64,000 nucleotides of DNA, taken from NCBI RefSeq assembly GCF_900185715.1, contig NZ_FYAS01000002.1, forward strand, positions 62,001 through 126,000. Direction: 5' to 3'. Positions 9,848 to 21,426 of this stretch are shown piece after piece (position 1 is the first letter of the stretch; each line of letters opens with the position of its first letter). This DNA comes from Allobosea sp. CS1GBMeth4. Lineage in GTDB: Bacteria; Pseudomonadota; Alphaproteobacteria; Rhizobiales; Beijerinckiaceae. Both the position numbers and the translations under genes were made by a program. The notes under the pieces are model-generated. The model searched no databases. It was not told the origin of the DNA and was given only the letters and a program-made list of their open reading frames with translations.

Positions 9848-10534
9848 ATGAGCGAGGATGCCAGGGTGCCCGACGGAGCCGGAAGCGGCATGCGCGCCTC
9901 GGCCAGCCTGTCGGATCTCGCCTATGCCCGGCTCGAAGAGGCGATCGTGACCCTGTCGCTGCGGCCGGGCGCCGCGCTGACCGAGGCCCAGATGATCGAT
10001 CTCGTCGGCGTCGGGCGGACTCCGGTGCGCGAGGCGCTGATCCGGCTGGCGCAGCAGGGGCTGGTCGAGATCCTGCCGCGCAAGGGTGTCGTCGTCACCG
10101 CAATCGATGCGATCGACGTGATGGCGGCGCTGGACGCGCGGGAGGTGCTGGAGCGCCTGATCGCGAGCGAGGCGGCCCGCCGCGCCGGGCCGGCCGAGCG
10201 CAGCGCCATCCTCGCCAAGGCCCGGGCGATGCGGGAGGCGGCGCAGGCGGACGACGTCAACGCCTATATGCGCCTCGACAAGGAGCTGGACGGCCTGATC
10301 GCGACCGGTGCGCGCAGCCCCTATGCGAGCCGCGCGGTCGAGCCGCTGCAGGCGCTGATCCGCCGGGCCTGGTATTATTTCGACCGGCAGATCGATCTCG
10401 TGCCGGCGGCCAATCATCACGTCGCGCTGGCGCAGGCGCTGGTGGCCGGGGAGCCGGCCGCCGCCGCGGAGGCCAGCGATGCGCTGATGCGCCATCTGCG
10501 CGCCGGCCTGATGGCGGCGCTGCGGCGCGACTGA
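9848..10534 (+). CDS. GntR family regulator, FadR/FCD type
   Basis: A 228-residue regulator. The winged helix-turn-helix spans about residues 18-80, with the GVGRTPVREALIRLAQQGLVEI recognition region. A helical FCD-like ligand domain follows (about 90-220). The FCD metal-site pattern looks partly degraded: the usual aromatic-His after the first acidic residue reads DKELD. The ATG at 9848 was chosen because CGGAG lies six bases before it; an upstream ATG at 9818 has no ribosome site. It probably controls the divergent cupin-dadA operon and itself. Confidence 0.85.
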   Translation: MSEDARVPDGAGSGMRASASLSDLAYARLEEAIVTLSLRPGAALTEAQMIDLVGVGRTPVREALIRLAQQGLVEILPRKGVVVTAIDAIDVMAALDAREVLERLIASEAARRAGPAERSAILAKARAMREAAQADDVNAYMRLDKELDGLIATGARSPYASRAVEPLQALIRRAWYYFDRQIDLVPAANHHVALAQALVAGEPAAAAEASDALMRHLRAGLMAALRRD

Positions 10535-10557
10535 GCGACGCTGCTGCGCCCGCAAGT

Positions 10558-10567
10558 GATATATCTT
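10558..10567. promoter_or_regulatory. Second copy of the TGATATATC operator
   Basis: TGATATATCT at 10558-10567 matches nine of ten bases of the palindrome in the gntR promoter region. It lies between the gntR stop (10534) and the flavin reductase start (10668). In a GC-rich genome a second copy of an AT-only core this close is unlikely by chance. It probably places the flavin reductase gene under the same GntR protein. Confidence 0.6.
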
Positions 10568-10667
10568 AACCTTGTGGCCGGAACGGGCGACATGTCGAGA
10601 ATTGATGCAACTGGCCTTTTACCCCTCCGCGCTTAGATAAGGCCTGTAGTTTCGCGCAGGGTGGGCG

Positions 10668-11183
10668 ATGAACAGCATGGTCGACGCCGGCTTACGCGCC
10701 GCGCTCCCCGAAGCGCAGGCCTTCCGCGAGGCGATGGCGCAGGTCGCGAGCGCGGCCCATATCGTGACGACGCTCGGGCCGCATGGCCGGGCCGGGCTGA
10801 CGGCGACCGCCGTGACCTCGGTCTCGGTCGCACCGCCGACCGTGCTGGTCTGCGTCGAGGCCGCGAGCCGCACGCTCGCCGCGATCGAGGCGAGCGGCAT
10901 CTTCTGCGTGAACACGCTGGCGGAGGCCGATCACGAGCTGGCGAGCGTGTTCTCGGGCCGGCGCGGCCTGACCGGGGAGGAGCGCTTCGCGGCGGGCGAC
11001 TGGGGCGAGCTCGCCACCGGCGCGCCGGCGCTGGCGAGCGCGCTCGCCAGCTTCGACTGCCGCCTCGCCACGGTTCATCGCGTCGCCACCCACCGCATCC
11101 TGATCGGCCAGGTGGTCGCGCTCGGCGGCGGCGGCTCGGGACCGGCGCTGGTCTATCGCCACCGCCGCTTCGGCGGGTTCTGA
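10668..11183 (+). CDS. Flavin reductase-like FMN-binding protein
   Basis: A 171-residue protein of the flavin reductase-like domain family (HpaC/RutF type). The hallmark is the FREAMAQVASAAHIVTT start of the split barrel, then GLTATAVTSVSVAPPTVLVCV (FMN phosphate contact) and FCVNTLAEADHELASVFSG. Such enzymes supply reduced flavin to two-component monooxygenases or act as flavoprotein oxidoreductases. No partner oxygenase is next to it. A putative GntR site lies upstream and it converges on pcaC. Confidence 0.85.
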   Translation: MNSMVDAGLRAALPEAQAFREAMAQVASAAHIVTTLGPHGRAGLTATAVTSVSVAPPTVLVCVEAASRTLAAIEASGIFCVNTLAEADHELASVFSGRRGLTGEERFAAGDWGELATGAPALASALASFDCRLATVHRVATHRILIGQVVALGGGGSGPALVYRHRRFGGF

Positions 11184-11184
11184 G

Positions 11185-11580
11185 TCAGCCCTCGCCGGCC
11201 TCGGCGTCGATCTCGGCGAAGACCGCCGAGGCCTCCTTGAAGGCGTGGTTGGCGGCAGGCACGCCGGCATAGATCGCCGCCTGCATCAGCACTTCCTTGA
11301 TGTCGTCGCGCGAGAGGCCGTTGTTGAGCGCGCCGCGGACATGGATGCGGAACTCGCCCCAGGCGCCGAGCGCGGTGGCGATCGAGAGCACGATGATCGA
11401 GCGTTCGCGCCGGGGCAGGCCTTCCCGGTTCCAGATGTCGTTCCAGGCGGTGCGGGTGATGAATTCCTGCCAGTCGCGGGTGAAGTCGGTGATTCCGGCG
11501 CCGGCCCTGTCGACATAGGCCTCGCCGAGCACGGACCGGCGGGTCTTCATGCCGGCATCGTAGCGGCTCTTCTCGTCCAT
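11185..11580 (-). CDS. pcaC: 4-carboxymuconolactone decarboxylase
   Basis: A 131-residue AhpD-like helical enzyme that decarboxylates 4-carboxymuconolactone to the enol-lactone in protocatechuate breakdown. The segments RRSVLGEAYVDRA, WNDIWNREGLPRRERSIIVLS and GEFRIHVRGALNNG are characteristic of PcaC. The start MDEKSRYDAGM was chosen because the family motif begins right after it; the frame is open further upstream inside pcaD without family similarity. It is the last gene of pcaB-pcaD-pcaC, four bases after pcaD. Confidence 0.93.
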   Translation of the reverse strand: MDEKSRYDAGMKTRRSVLGEAYVDRAGAGITDFTRDWQEFITRTAWNDIWNREGLPRRERSIIVLSIATALGAWGEFRIHVRGALNNGLSRDDIKEVLMQAAIYAGVPAANHAFKEASAVFAEIDAEAGEG

Positions 11581-11584
11581 CGGG

Positions 11585-12370
11585 TCAGCCCTGGTTCGTG
11601 AGGAAGTCGAGCACGGCCCTGGTGAAGGCGGCCGGCTGCTCGAGATTGGAGAGATGGGCGGCGTCGAGCTCGACGCGCCGCGCGCCGGGGATCGCATCGG
11701 CGATGAAGTGCCCGGCTTCCGGCGGCGTCGCCGGATCGTGCTTGCCGATGACGACGAGGACGGAATTGGCGATCGTCCGGATCGTCTCGCGCTGGTCCAT
11801 GTCGCGGATCGCGGCGCAGCAATTGACGTAGCCGAGCGGCGGAGTGGTGGCGAGCATCTCGCTCACCCTTGCGATCGTCGCCGGGTCGCGTTCGCGGAAG
11901 CCCGGGGTGAACCAGCGCTCCAGCGTCGGCTGCACCATCACCGCCATGCCGTTGCGGCGGACAGTGTCGATCCGGGCGTCCCAGCTCTCGGGCGGCCCCA
12001 TGCGTGCGCCGGTATTGGCGAGCACGATCCGGTCGAAACGCTCGCCGTGATGGCTCCCGAGCCATTGCCCGACCATGCCGCCCTTGGAGAGCCCGCACCA
12101 ATGCGCCTTCGCGATGCCGAGCGCGTCGAGGATGGCGAGCGCGTCCTCGGCCAGCATCGCCATCGAATACGGCCTGTCCGGCGCGGTCGAGAGGCCGTGG
12201 CCGCGGCTGTCGTAGCGCACCACGCGGAAGTGCTTCGCCCATTCGGCGACCTGCGGGTCCCACATCGAGAGGTTGGTGCCGAGCGAATTCGAGAGGAGCA
12301 GCGCGGGGGCGCCGGTCTCGCCGTCGACCCGGACATGGAACGGCTCGCCCCGGATCGTCATCATCGCCAT
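11585..12370 (-). CDS. pcaD: 3-oxoadipate enol-lactonase
   Basis: A 261-residue alpha/beta hydrolase, the usual PcaD length. It hydrolyses 3-oxoadipate enol-lactone to 3-oxoadipate. LSNSLGTNLSMWDPQ is the typical PcaD oxyanion/N-terminal motif, Ser95 lies in the nucleophile elbow CGLSKGG, and the probable His is in AAHLSN near the C-terminus. It lies between pcaB and pcaC in one operon, 84 bases after pcaB. Confidence 0.92.
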   Translation of the reverse strand: MAMMTIRGEPFHVRVDGETGAPALLLSNSLGTNLSMWDPQVAEWAKHFRVVRYDSRGHGLSTAPDRPYSMAMLAEDALAILDALGIAKAHWCGLSKGGMVGQWLGSHHGERFDRIVLANTGARMGPPESWDARIDTVRRNGMAVMVQPTLERWFTPGFRERDPATIARVSEMLATTPPLGYVNCCAAIRDMDQRETIRTIANSVLVVIGKHDPATPPEAGHFIADAIPGARRVELDAAHLSNLEQPAAFTRAVLDFLTNQG

Positions 12371-12454
12371 GGCATCTCTCCCCCCGGCGGCGTCCCGCCG
12401 CCTCCGGTCATCGAAGCGCGCTGGCCCAAAGGCCGCGGCAGTGCGGCGGACGGC

Positions 12455-13825
<1,371 letters not shown>

Positions 13826-13989
13826 GTCGGGACGTGCCGTCGTGCGGAGCGGTCGGTGCAACCCACATCCCAGCCTCGTCCTCTTGTGCAGGCCGGTGCT
13901 TTCCGGCCATGGATAGGCGACTTGGATAGACCCGGGGCGGGGCGGGCTGCAACAGGCGCCGCGGATCTCGGAGTATGAGGAGCAGACCC

Positions 13990-14442
13990 ATGGCGATGAC
14001 GATGACCGGCGAGGCGACGTTGCCCGCAGCCAAGCAGGTTGTCTGGGAGAAGCTCAACGATCCGGAGGTGCTGAAGGCCTGCATTCCCGGTTGCGAGCAA
14101 CTCGCCAAGGACGACGATACGCATTTCTCGGCGGTGGTGAAGGTCAAGCTCGGCCCCGTGAAGGCGACCTTCAAGGGCAAGGTCGAGCTGCAGGATCTCG
14201 ACCCGCCGAACGGCTACCGCATCGTCGGCGAGGGCGAGGGGGGGATCGCCGGCTTCGCCAAGGGCGGTGCCAGGGTCGCGCTGGAGGATGCCGAGGGCGG
14301 GCAGACCCTGCTGCGCTACGAGGTCGAGGCGCAGGTCGGCGGCAAGCTGATGCAGCTCGGCTCGCGCCTGATCGATTCGGTCTCGAAGAAGCTGGCCGAC
14401 GAGTTCTTCGCCAATTTCGCCAAGGCGGTCGGCGAAGGCTGA
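13990..14442 (+). CDS. coxG: CoxG-like SRPBCC protein
   Basis: A 150-residue SRPBCC/CoxG-family protein. The motif MTGEATLPAAKQVVWEKLNDPEVLKACIPGC is characteristic, and KLGPVKATFKGKVEL and GKLMQLGSRLIDS complete the fold. AGGAG precedes the ATG at 13990. In CO-dehydrogenase clusters CoxG is linked to membrane association of the enzyme. It lies upstream of the coxSLM genes, separated by the oppositely oriented chemoreceptor gene. It lacks a long C-terminal membrane-anchor tail, so direct anchoring is doubtful. Confidence 0.88.
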   Translation: MAMTMTGEATLPAAKQVVWEKLNDPEVLKACIPGCEQLAKDDDTHFSAVVKVKLGPVKATFKGKVELQDLDPPNGYRIVGEGEGGIAGFAKGGARVALEDAEGGQTLLRYEVEAQVGGKLMQLGSRLIDSVSKKLADEFFANFAKAVGEG

Positions 14443-14460
14443 GGGGGGCGGTCCGCTCGA

Positions 14461-14620
14461 ACTTTTCCGTCTTTCCGGGGAGGCGCGCCGCGAAGAGCCC
14501 GGAGCCCATGAATACGGAATTCGCCGGAGCGGGGCCCCGGCCGTCACGCTGCATCCTCTGCCGGCAATGTTCATGGGTTCCGGGCTCGGGCTGCCGGCCT
14601 GACCCGGAATGACCGAGGGA
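14461..14620. repeat. Dispersed intergenic palindromic repeat
   Basis: The gap between coxG and the convergent chemoreceptor gene is filled by two facing copies of a GC-rich element. One reads CCCGGAGCCCATGAA and the other TTCATGGGTTCCGGGCT, followed by CCCGGAATGACC. The pair would fold into a long hairpin and may act as a bidirectional terminator. It resembles the element at 3417-3579. Confidence 0.6.
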
Positions 14621-14645
14621 GCGGACCGGCCGGCGAGCGGAGGAC

Positions 14646-15998
14646 TCACGAGGCCTTGCGCAAGGCGGCCAGCGCCTCGCCGACGGTGACCTCCGCCGCG
14701 CCGACCTGGAGCGCGATGCCGGCGGCGGCGGCATTGGCGCGCTCCAGCGCCTTCTCGGTCTTGCCGAGGCTGTCGTTGACGCGGGTCGCGCTGTCGATCG
14801 CCTCGTCCGACCCCAGGGCCACCTCGGCGGCGTGCCGCGCGATGCCGCCGGTGACGCTGCTCTGCTGGGCGACCGCGTCCGAGATCGCTTCCGAATCCGT
14901 CTTGATCTCGGCGATTGTCGCGCCGATCGAGGCGGCGCGCTGGCTGCAGGCTTCGGCGCTGACAGACAATTGGGCGATCTGCGCGGCGATCTCCTGGGTC
15001 GCGGAGGCCGTCTGGGTGGCGAGCGACTTCACCTCGGCGGCGACCACCGCGAAGCCGCGGCCGGCCTCGCCGGCGCGGGCCGCCTCGATCGTGGCGTTGA
15101 GGGCGAGCAGATTGGTCTGCGCGGCGATGTCGGCGATCATGCCGACGACGGTTCCGATGCTGCCGGTGACCTGGCGCAGCCGCGTGATCGCCGCGTCCAT
15201 CGCCTCGGCGTCGGCCACGGCCCGGTTGGCGATCGCGAGGCTCTGGCGGGCACGCTGACCGATCTCGGCGATGTTGGCCGACATCTCCTCGGTCGCCGCC
15301 GCGGTCTGGGTCGACTTCTCGCGCACCTGCATCGAGGTCTGGGCGACGGAGCCGACCTGCTCCTTGATGAAGGCGCTGGCGGCGGAGGTCTCGCCAGCGG
15401 TCGCGACGAAGAGCTCGACCGCCTCGCTGATCACGGTGTCGAGCCGGCCGATGCGCGAAGTCAGGGTCGCGGCGACCTTGTCGAGCGCCTCGCCGCGGCG
15501 GCGGGCGTCCGCCGCCTCGCTGTCGCGGTCGAGCGACATCGCCGTGTTGACGTCGTAGGTCAGCACCCGCTCGATGACGTAGAGGTCGCGCGGGCCGTTG
15601 CGCCGCGAGAAGGAAAGCCATGTCCGTCTCAGCTCGAGAAGGATCCGGAACAGGGTGAAGGCGATCGAGGCGCGGGCGCGGGCGCCGACCTGGCCGTGCC
15701 GCTCCAGCCGCGTGAGCCGCTCCAGCGAATCGCAGTAGCGCTGGTCGAAATCGCCTTCGAAGAGCAGGCGGAAATGATCGGCTTCCGCGGCGAAGAGCTC
15801 GGCCGCGACCGGCGCGACGGCAGCCTCCAGCGATGGGTGGATGGCGAAGGCGCGGGCGAAGTCCCGTGCGACCACGTCGACGACGACGCGGTCGACGGCG
15901 GCACGGTAGCGGCGCAGGCGCCGCCGCTCGGCCTCGCCATAGCCGATCACCTCGAGGCGGCGCCGAACCTGTTCCAGAATCGTAGCCAAGCGCGCCAT
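14646..15998 (-). CDS. Globin-coupled methyl-accepting chemotaxis protein
   Basis: A 450-residue soluble chemoreceptor with no membrane segment. The N-terminal half (about 20-165) looks like a globin-coupled sensor. [21 protein letters not shown] and [17 protein letters not shown] align by eye with the protoglobin pattern, placing His101 where the heme-proximal histidine is expected. The C-terminal half is a signalling coiled coil with the hairpin tip [33 protein letters not shown]. It should sense oxygen or another diatomic gas and signal to CheA. It sits inside the CO-dehydrogenase-like cluster, which is suggestive. Confidence 0.85.
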   Translation of the reverse strand: MARLATILEQVRRRLEVIGYGEAERRRLRRYRAAVDRVVVDVVARDFARAFAIHPSLEAAVAPVAAELFAAEADHFRLLFEGDFDQRYCDSLERLTRLERHGQVGARARASIAFTLFRILLELRRTWLSFSRRNGPRDLYVIERVLTYDVNTAMSLDRDSEAADARRRGEALDKVAATLTSRIGRLDTVISEAVELFVATAGETSAASAFIKEQVGSVAQTSMQVREKSTQTAAATEEMSANIAEIGQRARQSLAIANRAVADAEAMDAAITRLRQVTGSIGTVVGMIADIAAQTNLLALNATIEAARAGEAGRGFAVVAAEVKSLATQTASATQEIAAQIAQLSVSAEACSQRAASIGATIAEIKTDSEAISDAVAQQSSVTGGIARHAAEVALGSDEAIDSATRVNDSLGKTEKALERANAAAAGIALQVGAAEVTVGEALAALRKAS

Positions 15999-16329
15999 CC
16001 GTCAGGGACGATCGGCGATCGTCATGTCGATCGCGAAGGCTGCACGGCCGCAGTTAAGATTCTCCGAAAGCACGCGCCCGGCAGTCGCCGGGCAGGGCAG
16101 GCAGGCGCCGGAAGCCGGGTTGCCCAAAACCACGCCAAAACGCCGCCAAACGGCCCCGCCTCGGAAGGGGACGCCCGCTTGACCGCGGAAAATCCCGGGT
16201 CCACAGTAGTTTTGAAGTTGTTCCAAGGAAATTCTCCGCCGGCCCGGGAAGGGCCGGCGAGCGGATCGTGCGCCCTGTCGAGATGTCGTGGGGCTCATCG
16301 GAAAAAACAGGCTTTCGGAGGAGTGCCCC
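15999..16329. other. Intergenic region upstream of coxS and the chemoreceptor gene
   Basis: This 331-base divergent region must carry the promoters of the chemoreceptor gene (leftward) and of coxSLM (rightward). I found no convincing operator palindrome or -35/-10 pair. The only clear signal is GGAGG at 16317-16321, the ribosome site of coxS. A short open frame extending coxS upstream has no family similarity. Confidence 0.5.
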
Positions 16330-16842
<513 letters not shown>

Positions 16843-16945
16843 GCGAGCCGTCCGGGCCTGCGCCGACGGCGCGGGCCCGCCTGATGCGATCCCCGCCAGA
16901 GATGCCGCCAACGCCCGCCAAGAGGCGTCACGCCAGGAGGAATCC

Positions 16946-19309
16946 ATGTCCGTCACCGGAATCGGCGCGTCAGTCCGCCGCAAGGAAGATCACCGCTTCA
17001 TCACCGGCCAGGGCCGCTATACCGACGACATCAACCGGCCGGGGCAGGCCCACGCCTATTTCCTGCGCTCGCCGCACGCCCATGCCACGCTGAACAGGAT
17101 CGACACCCGGGCCGCCGCGGCGATGCCGGGCGTGCTCGGCATCTTCACCGGCGAGGACCTCGCCGCCGACAAGGTCGGCGGGCTGATCTGCGGCTGGATG
17201 ATCCATTCCAAGGACGGCTCGCCGATGAAGGCCGGCCCGCATCCGGCGCTCGCCCAGGGCAAGGTCCGCTATGTCGGCGATCATGTCGCGGTCGTCGTGG
17301 CGGAGACGCTGGCGCAGGCGCGCGACGCGGCGGAGGCGATCGTGGTCGATTACGGCGTGCTGCCGGCGGTGACCGAGACCGCGAGCGCCGCCAAGGCGAA
17401 GACGCAGGTCCATGCCGAGGCGCCGGACAACACCGTGTTCAACTGGCATCTCGGCGACAAGGGCGCGACGGATGCCGCGTTCAAGGCGGCCAGGCACGTC
17501 ACCAGGCTCGACATCGTCAACAACCGGCTGGTGCCGAACCCGATGGAGCCGCGCGCCGCGGTCGGCGACTATGACGCCGGCGAGGGCGCCTTCACGCTCT
17601 ACACCACCAGCCAGAACCCGCATGTGGCGCGGCTCGTGCTCTCGGCCTTCATCGGCATCGCGCCGGAGAACAAGCTCAGGGTGATCGCGCCGGACGTCGG
17701 CGGCGGCTTCGGCTCGAAGATCTTCATCTATGCCGAGGAGACCGTCTGCGTCTGGGCGGCGAAGAAGGTCGGCCGGCCGGTGAAATGGACCTCGGACCGG
17801 ACCGAGGCCTTCCTCTCCGACGCGCATGGCCGCGACCACGTCACCCATGCCGAACTCGCCATGGATGCGGACGGCAAGATGCTGGCGATGCGGGTCAAGA
17901 CCACCGCCAATCTCGGCGCCTATCTCTCGACCTTCTCCTCCTCGGTGCCGACCTATCTCTACGCGCCGCTGCTGTCGGGCCAGTACGACATCCCGGCGAT
18001 CTATTGCGAGGTCGACGCGGTCTATACCAACACCGCCCCGGTCGACGCCTACAGGGGCGCCGGCCGGCCGGAGGCGACCTTCGTGGTCGAGCGCCTGGTC
18101 GAGGTCGCGGCGCGCCAGCTCGGCAAGGATCCGGCCAAGTTCCGGACGCAGAACTTCATCCGGAAGTTCCCGCACCAGACGCCGGTGATCATGATGTACG
18201 ACACCGGCAATTACGCCGCCGCGCTGAAGAAGGCGCTGGAGATCATCGACTACAAGGGCTTCCCGAAGCGCCGGCGCGATTCGGCCCGCAACGGCAAGCT
18301 GCGCGGCATCGGCTTCTCGGCCTATATCGAGGCCTGCGGCATCGCCCCGTCGGCGGCGGTCGGCTCGCTCGGCGCCGGCGTCGGCCTGTGGGAATCGGCC
18401 GAGGTTCGGGTCAACCCGATCGGCACGGTCGAGATCCTGACCGGCTCGCACAGCCATGGCCAGGGCCATGAGACCACCTTCGCCCAGCTGGTCTCGGACC
18501 GGCTCGGCGTGCCGCTGGAGAACGTCTCGATCATCCATGGCGACACCGACAAGGTGCAGATGGGCATGGGCACCTATGGCTCGCGTTCGGGCGCGGTCGG
18601 CATGTCCGCCATCGTCAAGGCGCTCGACAAGGTGATCGCCAAGGGCAAGAAGGTCGCCGCCTATGTGCTGGAGGCCGACGAAGCCGATATCGACTTCAAG
18701 GACGGCAATTTCACCGTCAAGGGCACCGACCGGAAGCTGGATTTCGGTTCCTGCGCGCTGCAGGCCTATGTCGCCCACAAGTTCAACGGCCAGGATCTCG
18801 AGCCGGGGCTGAAGGAGGGGGCGTTCTACGACCCGACGAACTTCACCTTCCCGGCGGGCGTCCATATCTGCGAGCTCGAGATCGATCCCGACACCGGCGT
18901 CACCAGGATCCAGCGCTGGGCGGCGGTCGACGATTTCGGCAACGTCATCAACCCGATGATCGTCGAGGGCCAGGTCCATGGCGGCATCGCCCAGGGCGTC
19001 GGCCAGGCGCTGCTCGAAGGCGCCCGCTACAATGCCGACGGCCAGCTGGTGACCGCGAGCTTCATGGATTACTGCATGCCGCGCGCCGACGACCTGCCGT
19101 CCTTCGAGGTCGGCATGACGGTGACGCCGTGCCCCTCGAACCCGCTCGGGATCAAGGGCTGCGGCGAGGCCGGCGCCATCGCCGCGCCGCCCGCGGTCAT
19201 CAACGCCATCACCGACGCGCTCGGCCATGAGGACATCGCCATGCCGGCGACGCCGCAGGCCGTCTGGCGCGCCGCGCAGAAAACGCTCAGCCGGATGGCT
19301 GCCGAGTGA
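16946..19309 (+). CDS. coxL: Form II CO-dehydrogenase-like molybdenum subunit
   Basis: A 787-residue molybdopterin-cytosine-dinucleotide hydroxylase large subunit. The active-site loop reads AYRGAGR at 368-374, the form II signature; form I CO dehydrogenases carry a Cys in this loop (AYxCSFR). VGGGFGSK (251-258) and the catalytic Glu741 in KGCGEAG are present. Form II enzymes are often annotated as CO dehydrogenase but several act on other substrates, so the true substrate is open. It lies between coxS and coxM and is full length. Confidence 0.93.
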   Translation: MSVTGIGASVRRKEDHRFITGQGRYTDDINRPGQAHAYFLRSPHAHATLNRIDTRAAAAMPGVLGIFTGEDLAADKVGGLICGWMIHSKDGSPMKAGPHPALAQGKVRYVGDHVAVVVAETLAQARDAAEAIVVDYGVLPAVTETASAAKAKTQVHAEAPDNTVFNWHLGDKGATDAAFKAARHVTRLDIVNNRLVPNPMEPRAAVGDYDAGEGAFTLYTTSQNPHVARLVLSAFIGIAPENKLRVIAPDVGGGFGSKIFIYAEETVCVWAAKKVGRPVKWTSDRTEAFLSDAHGRDHVTHAELAMDADGKMLAMRVKTTANLGAYLSTFSSSVPTYLYAPLLSGQYDIPAIYCEVDAVYTNTAPVDAYRGAGRPEATFVVERLVEVAARQLGKDPAKFRTQNFIRKFPHQTPVIMMYDTGNYAAALKKALEIIDYKGFPKRRRDSARNGKLRGIGFSAYIEACGIAPSAAVGSLGAGVGLWESAEVRVNPIGTVEILTGSHSHGQGHETTFAQLVSDRLGVPLENVSIIHGDTDKVQMGMGTYGSRSGAVGMSAIVKALDKVIAKGKKVAAYVLEADEADIDFKDGNFTVKGTDRKLDFGSCALQAYVAHKFNGQDLEPGLKEGAFYDPTNFTFPAGVHICELEIDPDTGVTRIQRWAAVDDFGNVINPMIVEGQVHGGIAQGVGQALLEGARYNADGQLVTASFMDYCMPRADDLPSFEVGMTVTPCPSNPLGIKGCGEAGAIAAPPAVINAITDALGHEDIAMPATPQAVWRAAQKTLSRMAAE

Positions 19310-19326
19310 TCTGAAAGGACGAGACG

Positions 19327-20133
19327 ATGTACGCCTTCACCTATCACCGCCCGGCGACCGCGCGTCAGGCCGCCAGCCTCCTCGCCAGGAAGGAGGACGC
19401 CAAGCTGCTCGCCGGCGGCCACACGCTGCTGCCGACGATGAAGCAGCGCCTGGCCTCGCCCGGCGCGCTGGTCGATCTCGGCTCCTGCGCCGATCTCAGG
19501 GGCATCGCCCGCAAGGGGCGCAACCTCGTGATCGGCGCGATGGCGACGCATGCCGAGGTCGCCGCCTCGCCCGAGGTGCGGGAAGCGATCCCGGCGCTGG
19601 CCTATCTCGCCGGCCATATCGGCGATCCGCATGTGCGCAATCGCGGCACGATCGGCGGCTCGGTCGCCAACAACGACCCGGCGGCCGATTACCCCGCGGC
19701 GCTGCTGGCGCTCGGCGCGACGGTGGTCACCAACAAGCGCAAGCTCCCGGCGGGCGAGTTCTTCACCGGCCTCTACGAGACGGCGCTGGAGGAGGGGGAG
19801 ATCATCGTCAAGGTCTCGTTCCCGGTGGCTTCCCGGGCGGGCTATGCCAAGTTCCGCAATCCGGCCTCGCGCTACGCGCTGGTTGGCGTCTTCGTCGCCA
19901 AGCGCGGCGGCGAGATCGCGGTCGCGGTGACCGGAGCGGGCGAGGGCGGCGTCTTCCGCTGGCCGGAAGCCGAGGCGGCGCTGAGAGCGCGCTTCGCGCC
20001 GAAATCGCTCGACGGCCTGGCGCATACCGCCAAGGGCATCAACAGCGACATCCATGCCGATGCCGAGTACCGCGCCCATCTGATCGGCGTGATGGCGAAG
20101 CAGGCGGTGGCGCAGGCGACGGGGAAGGCTTGA
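19327..20133 (+). CDS. coxM: Molybdenum hydroxylase FAD subunit
   Basis: A 268-residue FAD-binding medium subunit. The FAD pyrophosphate motifs are AGGHTLLP (29-36) and TIGGS (108-112) followed by VANNDPAADYP, and CO-dehydrogenase flavoprotein C-terminal features follow. It passes electrons from the CoxS clusters to the acceptor. It starts 17 bases after coxL with AGGAC as the ribosome site. It is the third gene of the S-L-M core. Confidence 0.93.
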   Translation: MYAFTYHRPATARQAASLLARKEDAKLLAGGHTLLPTMKQRLASPGALVDLGSCADLRGIARKGRNLVIGAMATHAEVAASPEVREAIPALAYLAGHIGDPHVRNRGTIGGSVANNDPAADYPAALLALGATVVTNKRKLPAGEFFTGLYETALEEGEIIVKVSFPVASRAGYAKFRNPASRYALVGVFVAKRGGEIAVAVTGAGEGGVFRWPEAEAALRARFAPKSLDGLAHTAKGINSDIHADAEYRAHLIGVMAKQAVAQATGKA

Positions 20134-20148
20134 GGGCCGTTGCGCGTC

Positions 20149-20242
20149 ATGCTCGGGCTTGACCCGAGCATCTCAAGCCGGAGCCGGCCAGCGCCTGCTC
20201 GTCATGAGATTCCCGGGTCTGCGCTTCGCTCCGCCCGGGAAT
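20149..20242. repeat. Two dispersed hairpin repeats after coxM
   Basis: ATGCTCGGG (20149-20157) pairs with CCCGAGCAT (20163-20171). ATTCCCGGG (20209-20217) pairs with CCCGGGAAT (20234-20242). Both elements recur after coxD (21319-21352 and 21380-21402). They are dispersed intergenic hairpins that may end or attenuate transcription of the upstream genes while allowing some read-through. Confidence 0.7.
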
Positions 20243-20385
20243 GACGGAAGCGGTTCAACAAAAGAACCGCTCCTCGGCGATTCTGCCGTTCTTCACGGTG
20301 GAGAGCCCGATCCCGTGCATCTTGCGGCGCTCGCCTTGCGCCAGCGCGGCTTCCGTCCCCTCCCTCGCCGCGTTAGACCTTGTCC

Positions 20386-21306
20386 ATGCTGACCTCATCG
20401 CGCCTGCCGACCTCGATCGACGCCACGCTCTCCCTGCTGCAATCGCAGGGCTATGTCGCCGACCGGGCGCTGGCGACCGTGCTCTTCCTGGCGCTCAGGA
20501 TGAAGCGACCGCTGCTGCTCGAGGGCGAGGCCGGCACCGGCAAGACGGAGATCGCCAAGGTGCTCTCCGCCGCGCTCGGGCGCCGGCTGATCCGGCTGCA
20601 ATGCTATGAGGGGCTCGACCTCGCCTCGGCCGTCTACGAGTGGAACTATGCCGGCCAGATGATGGCGATCCGCCTGGCGGAAGCCGGCGGCGTCGCGGGG
20701 GATCGCGAGCGGCTGGAGAGCGACCTGTTCTCCGAGCGCTATCTGGTGAAACGCCCGCTGCTGCAGGCGCTGGAGCCGCAGGAGGGCGGTGCGCCGATCC
20801 TGCTGATCGACGAGCTCGACCGCACCGACGAGGCTTTCGAGGCCTTCCTGCTCGAAGTGCTGGCCGATGCGCAGGTGACGATCCCCGAGCTCGGCACGGT
20901 CAAGGCGGCCGAGCCGCCGATCGTGATCCTGACCTCGAACCGCACCCGCGAGATCCATGACGCGCTGAAGCGCCGCTGCCTCTACCACTGGGTCGGCTAT
21001 CCCGACGCCGCCCGCGAGCTCGCCATCCTCAAGGCGAAGGCGCCCGGCGCGCCGGCCAAGCTGGCCAAGCAGGTCGTCGCCTTCGTGCAGGCGATCCGCA
21101 AGGAGGAATTGTTCAAGGCGCCGGGTGTCGCCGAGACGCTCGACTGGGCGAGCGCGCTGGTCGAGCTCGACGCGGTGGCGCTCGACCCGGGAATCGTCTC
21201 CGACACGCTCGGCGCGCTGCTGAAGTACCAGGACGACATCCAGGCGATGCAGGGCTCGAAGGTCGGCGAACTGCTCGACCAGGCCAAGCAGGCGGCGCGG
21301 GGATGA
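20386..21306 (+). CDS. coxD: MoxR-type AAA+ ATPase
   Basis: A 306-residue AAA+ ATPase of the MoxR/CoxD group. Walker A is GEAGTGKT (47-54), Walker B is LLIDELD (139-145), and sensor 1 is ILTSNRTREIHDALKRRC. CoxD is needed to mature the copper-sulfur or molybdenum site in the studied form I enzyme and works with a VWA partner, here CoxE. I took the ATG at 20386; a TTG six bases upstream is also possible. It belongs to the maturation half of the cluster. Confidence 0.9.
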   Translation: MLTSSRLPTSIDATLSLLQSQGYVADRALATVLFLALRMKRPLLLEGEAGTGKTEIAKVLSAALGRRLIRLQCYEGLDLASAVYEWNYAGQMMAIRLAEAGGVAGDRERLESDLFSERYLVKRPLLQALEPQEGGAPILLIDELDRTDEAFEAFLLEVLADAQVTIPELGTVKAAEPPIVILTSNRTREIHDALKRRCLYHWVGYPDAARELAILKAKAPGAPAKLAKQVVAFVQAIRKEELFKAPGVAETLDWASALVELDAVALDPGIVSDTLGALLKYQDDIQAMQGSKVGELLDQAKQAARG

Positions 21307-21318
21307 GCTTTCGCCGTC

Positions 21319-21402
21319 ATTCTCGGGCGAAGCGAAGCGCAGACCCGAGAATCGTGACGAGAAATGACTGGTTTCCGAGATGCTCGGGTCAAGCCCGAGC
21401 AT
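21319..21402. repeat. Two dispersed hairpin repeats after coxD
   Basis: ATTCTCGGG (21319-21327) pairs with CCCGAGAAT (21344-21352). ATGCTCGGG (21380-21388) pairs with CCCGAGCAT (21394-21402). They are the same element types as those after coxM, in the gap between coxD and the NTF2-like gene. Confidence 0.7.
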
Positions 21403-21426
21403 GACGCGCCACGACGGGAGCAAGCG

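Noticed and set aside
16946-19309. Calling CoxL a proven CO dehydrogenase
   Set aside because: The active-site loop is AYRGAGR (form II), lacking the Cys of form I enzymes, so CO oxidation cannot be claimed.
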